Below, in pieces: positions 63,097 through 64,000 of a DNA stretch of 64,000 nucleotides; position 1 is the stretch's first letter; the number at the start of each line of letters is the position of its first letter. Location of the stretch: NCBI GenBank assembly GCA_965262365.1, contig OZ253541.1, forward strand, positions 4,278,001 to 4,342,000. The letters run 5' to 3'. The notes below the pieces were generated by a model that saw only the letters and a list, made by a program, of their open reading frames with translations, made no database searches and was not told where the DNA came from. The stretch comes from UBA6522 sp965262365. GTDB taxonomy: Bacteria > Pseudomonadota > Gammaproteobacteria > Steroidobacterales > Rariloculaceae. A program made the position numbers and the translations under genes.

Positions 63097-64000
63097 TCAG
63101 AGCGCGATTTTGTGCACGGGGATACCGAGCTGGGTGGCCTTGTCGACCAGGTTGTCGGAGACGCCGCTGCCCGGGAAGCTGATGAGGCCCTTGGGCAGGA
63201 GTTTCAGGAGCTGGTCGTTTCTCCGGAACGGAGCGGCCCGTCCGTGTGTGTTCCAGTCTGGCCTGCAGACGACCTGGTGGACGCCCTTCGACTCGGCCCA
63301 ACGCGCCGCGATCTTTTCTGCACCCGGTCCGCCGCCATGCACGAGCACCATGTCCGGATACTTGCCGTGGACGTGATCGAGCGCGGTGCAGATGGTCTGG
63401 GCGTTATCGACGGGCTTGGAGCCGGTGACGGCAACGAGCGTGCCTTCGGGCAGGTGCGCCTGGGTCTTCTCGTTCTCTCGGGCGCGGAGGAAGTCGCGGG
63501 CATCGATTGCCGCGGAGGTCAGTTGCGCGGTTCGGCTGGTGTGCGAGCCGTGGCGCGGGCGCCAGGTTTTGCCGGTGTCGCGGCGGTAGTGCTCGGCGGC
63601 GGCATCGCGCAGTTGCTCGAAGGCATCGCGGCGATCGCCGAGGTTGCGGGCGCGCTCGATGATTCTCTCCAGCTCCCAGGCGTTGATCTCGGTCCCGTCC
63701 TGGGCGTGCTGCAGGTTCTTGAGTTCCGGGGAGAGCCGGTCGACCGTACGGTCCAGTCTCACGCTCTGCATGTGCAGCGTGTTGACGAAGCCCCAGAGCA
63801 GCGATTCTCGTTCGTCGGCGAACTGGGTGCCGTCGGGCGCGACCTCATCGACGAGTATGTCGAGGATGTTGTCGAGGCCGGCGAAGGCTTCCTCGCGATC
63901 CCAGACGGCGCGGGGATCGGGATCGCCCTTGGCGGGGGCTCCTCCGAACTGTTCGAGGTTCTCGCAGATGACGGCGGTGGGAGAGACGGCCTGAGTGTGT
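63097..64000 (-). CDS. DUF2493 (YspA-like SLOG) protein, 5' end outside window
   Basis: Three hundred residues are visible on the reverse strand and the frame is open through the window end. The C-terminal domain is the DUF2493 SLOG-type fold: TLVAVTGSKPVDNAQTICTALDHVH, MVLVHGGGPGAEKIAARWAESK, PDWNTHGRAAPFRRNDQLLKLLPKGLISFPGSGVSDNLVDKATQLGIPVHKI. The N-terminal part is helical (WDREEAFAGLDNILDILVDE, ESLLWGFVNTLHM). This family is common on conjugative elements and is predicted to bind nucleotides or related ligands; its role there is unknown. Confidence 0.85.
   Translation of the reverse strand, partial: HTQAVSPTAVICENLEQFGGAPAKGDPDPRAVWDREEAFAGLDNILDILVDEVAPDGTQFADERESLLWGFVNTLHMQSVRLDRTVDRLSPELKNLQHAQDGTEINAWELERIIERARNLGDRRDAFEQLRDAAAEHYRRDTGKTWRPRHGSHTSRTAQLTSAAIDARDFLRARENEKTQAHLPEGTLVAVTGSKPVDNAQTICTALDHVHGKYPDMVLVHGGGPGAEKIAARWAESKGVHQVVCRPDWNTHGRAAPFRRNDQLLKLLPKGLISFPGSGVSDNLVDKATQLGIPVHKIAL

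Overview
The window is a high-GC conjugative mobile element (an ICE or large plasmid) from a proteobacterium, most likely a gammaproteobacterium. The evidence is an F-type conjugation operon with compact ATGA/GTGA gene junctions, plus a cargo pheT-tail/ihfA pair in the order typical of gammaproteobacterial chromosomes. No rRNA or tRNA gene was seen, so species and replicon type cannot be fixed.

Positions 1-18349 hold the conjugation core in one direction: the 3' part of traC, two tandem degenerate HD-fold proteins, a small membrane protein, trbI, an S26 peptidase, traW, traU, trbC, a short traN, traF, traH, traG, one reverse-strand membrane gene, traD and a MobF-type traI relaxase-helicase. 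Codon use is uniformly GC-rich and most junctions overlap by 4 nt.

Positions 18350-62250 are a lower-GC accessory region, mostly defence and decay products. It contains an interrupted coiled-coil gene and a DUF4268 nuclease. A complete ubiquitin-like conjugation cassette (Ubl, E2, JAB peptidase, E1; Bil-like) is divergent from an XRE regulator, an ImmA peptidase and a DprA-PRTase pair, with a perfect palindromic operator between them. Next come an interrupted membrane-FGE gene, a membrane protein plus HTH/GIY-YIG nuclease pair, csrA, exported proteins (lipoprotein, zinc protease, HNH/Excalibur nuclease), a decayed IS1595 element and a 1277-residue SIR2 protein. The remainder has the pheT tail with ihfA, an HsdR_N-type protein, a NYN ribonuclease, an intact IS1182-family element, a TPR protein, a group II intron remnant, a run of small unknown genes, a single-chain restriction-methylation enzyme, a GmrSD-type enzyme and an RHH protein with two decayed relatives elsewhere. 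An integrase C-terminal remnant beside a tRNA-3'-end-like sequence (22361-22500) suggests nested integration.

Positions 62250-64000 look like element backbone again: iteron-like repeats, hairpins, a small gene and a DUF2493 (SLOG-family) gene running off the window end. The overall picture is a conjugative element carrying a large defence island. Several cargo genes have intact reading frames broken by single in-frame stop codons, which points to ongoing decay.
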